Assembly: GCA_913061335.1 (NCBI GenBank)
Contig: CAJXTP010000191.1
Location: 1-5,840, forward strand
Length of the DNA: 5,840 nucleotides
Direction: 5' to 3'
Source of the DNA: an uncultured Loktanella sp.
Lineage (GTDB): Bacteria > Pseudomonadota > Alphaproteobacteria > Rhodobacterales > Rhodobacteraceae
Shown in pieces: positions 4,682 through 5,840 of the stretch; position 1 is the stretch's first letter; each line of letters begins with the position of its first letter. Below the pieces are notes generated by a model. That model did not search any database and was not told the DNA's origin. It was given only the letters and a program-made list of their open reading frames with translations. The translations under genes were made by a program, and so were the position numbers.

Positions 4682-5840
4682 TAGTTCAGTCCCTCCAAAT
4701 AAGTTTTCGCATCAGCAATTGCCTGATCTGCGCCCTCAGCAGACGCGCCGCCGCCCTGAGCCATATCAGCACGGCCACCGCCGCCTTTGCCACCCAGTGC
4801 AGGAACCGCCGCACGCAGCAAATCAACAGCAGAGACTCTGTCAGTTAAATCAGCAGTAACGCCGGTTGCAATAGCGGCCTTGCCGCCCGTATCGGCGATC
4901 AACAACACAGCACCGCTGCCCATCTGAGATTTCATTTCGTCAATCAGCGCAGGCAAATCTTTGCCAGTCACACCCTGCAAAACCTGCGCCTGAAAAGGCA
5001 CACCGTTCACCGTTTGCACAGCAACCTCGGCCTTCGTACCACCCGACATCGCAAGCTCGCGGCGCAATTGTGCAATATCGTTGCTCAACGCCTTACGCTC
5101 ATCCATTAAGGTTTTCACACGATCGGCGACATCGGCCACTGGAGCTTTCAACAAACCCGCAACCTCAGCCAGTCGCTCACTTTGATCCGCCATATGATCC
5201 AGCGCAGCTTTACCAGTCAGCGCCTCAATCCGGCGCACTCCGGCACTTGACGCACTATCGCCCAGCAAAACAAACGCGCCAATCTCGCCCAAACGGGCAA
5301 CATGCGTACCACCGCAAAGCTCAAGACTATACGTCGATCCATCAGACCCTTTACCCGATCCCGCCAACTGGCCCATCGACACAACACGCACTTCATCGCC
5401 GTATTTTTCACCGAACAGCGCCTGCGCACCCATCGCGCGGGCATCATCGGGGGTCATGATACGGGTTTGAACGGTGTCATTTTGACGGATCATCGCGTTC
5501 ACTTCGTCCTGCACATTGCTCAATTCAGCAGCACTAACAGGTTTGGCGTGACTGAAATCAAACCGCAACCGGTCGGGTGCATTCAGCGATCCACGCTGCG
5601 CAATATGATCGCCCAACGCATTCCGCAGCGCCTCGTTCAACAGGTGTGTCACCGAATGATTTGCGCGGATCCCATTCCGGCGATCCTCGTCAACAGCCAA
5701 GCGAACGGAATCCCCTACATTCAGCTCTCCATGATCGTTGGATATATAGTGAGCAAAAATTCCGCCAGGCATCTTCCTAACGTCCGACACAAAACCGCTG
5801 AATTGAGTTGCATAAGCTCCAGCATCTCCAACCATGATCT
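4681..5840 (-). CDS. alaS: alanyl-tRNA synthetase, C-terminal part (5' end outside window)
   Basis: The frame runs to the window edge and holds about 385 of the roughly 880 residues usual for AlaRS. The catalytic and tRNA-recognition halves are missing. Counting from the in-frame methionine codon at 5833-5835, what remains includes the editing domain that hydrolyses mischarged Ser- or Gly-tRNA(Ala). Its zinc ligands are H60 and H64 in HSVTH and C174 and H178 in CGGTH, with QRGSL and LRFDFSH between them. A helical, probably coiled-coil segment follows (about 205-265), then the C-Ala (DHHA1) domain with its glycine-rich GGKGGGGRADMAQGGG (about 348-363). That methionine codon is internal and should not be annotated as a start. 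The family's GGQ before VGD is absent in the last few bases; see findings. The gene ends at TAA 4681-4683 and overlaps the DUF1330 start. Confidence 0.96.
   Translation of the reverse strand, partial: IMVGDAGAYATQFSGFVSDVRKMPGGIFAHYISNDHGELNVGDSVRLAVDEDRRNGIRANHSVTHLLNEALRNALGDHIAQRGSLNAPDRLRFDFSHAKPVSAAELSNVQDEVNAMIRQNDTVQTRIMTPDDARAMGAQALFGEKYGDEVRVVSMGQLAGSGKGSDGSTYSLELCGGTHVARLGEIGAFVLLGDSASSAGVRRIEALTGKAALDHMADQSERLAEVAGLLKAPVADVADRVKTLMDERKALSNDIAQLRRELAMSGGTKAEVAVQTVNGVPFQAQVLQGVTGKDLPALIDEMKSQMGSGAVLLIADTGGKAAIATGVTADLTDRVSAVDLLRAAVPALGGKGGGGRADMAQGGGASAEGADQAIADAKTYLEGLN

Noticed and set aside
5070..5780. Plus-strand frames opposite alaS
   Set aside because: They are His/Pro/Arg-rich translations of the complement of a conserved synthetase gene, which is typical of shadow frames.
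5836..5840. Terminal GATCT as a TruSeq or Nextera adapter remnant
   Set aside because: The bases before it do not match the adapter orientation expected at a 3' end (AGATCGG or CTGTCTCTTATACACATCT). Five bases are not evidence.
1..5840. CRISPR array, tRNA/rRNA, insertion sequence, toxin-antitoxin or defence module
   Set aside because: I saw no regularly spaced repeats, no tRNA-like TTCGAATC arm with acceptor, no transposase motif and no recognisable defence gene on either strand.

Overview
The window looks like one contig from a marine alphaproteobacterium, most likely Rhodobacteraceae (Roseobacter lineage). This rests on my memory of family sequences: a 402-residue homodimeric-type NADP isocitrate dehydrogenase close to the eukaryotic form, an EmrE-like SMR protein with the LQAS-type first helix, and an alanyl-tRNA synthetase with the NAPDRLRFDFSH editing segment. 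No taxonomic marker gene is present, so the genus is open. The contig opens with 16 bases of the Tn5/Nextera mosaic end, which is library adapter and not genome. Position 1 is therefore a true contig edge.

Layout. Positions 17-681 hold no gene I recognise. There is a gene-like 3' fragment (17-184) interrupted by stops, then a small orphan reading frame (195-482), then the leader of icd. Three complete genes follow on the plus strand: icd (682-1890), an SMR-family drug/metabolite exporter (1989-2324) and typA/bipA (2442-4262). icd ends in a clear rho-independent terminator. A palindrome without a T-tract follows the SMR gene. A strong hairpin behind typA can act in both directions. On the minus strand, converging on typA, lie the 3' part of alaS (4681 to the window end, its 5' half missing) and a DUF1330 gene (4397-4681) that overlaps the alaS stop codon by one base.

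How the genes relate. icd (TCA cycle), typA (ribosome-associated GTPase) and alaS (aminoacyl-tRNA synthesis) are housekeeping genes with separate jobs. The SMR exporter is a small accessory gene between two of them and has its own strong ribosome binding site. The only clear translational coupling is alaS to DUF1330. I found no CRISPR array, rRNA or tRNA, insertion sequence, toxin-antitoxin pair, phage module or defence system. I do not believe the window holds a new biological system. Its most useful points are the adapter remnant, the decayed or mis-assembled left end, and a possible sequence error in the last bases of the contig.
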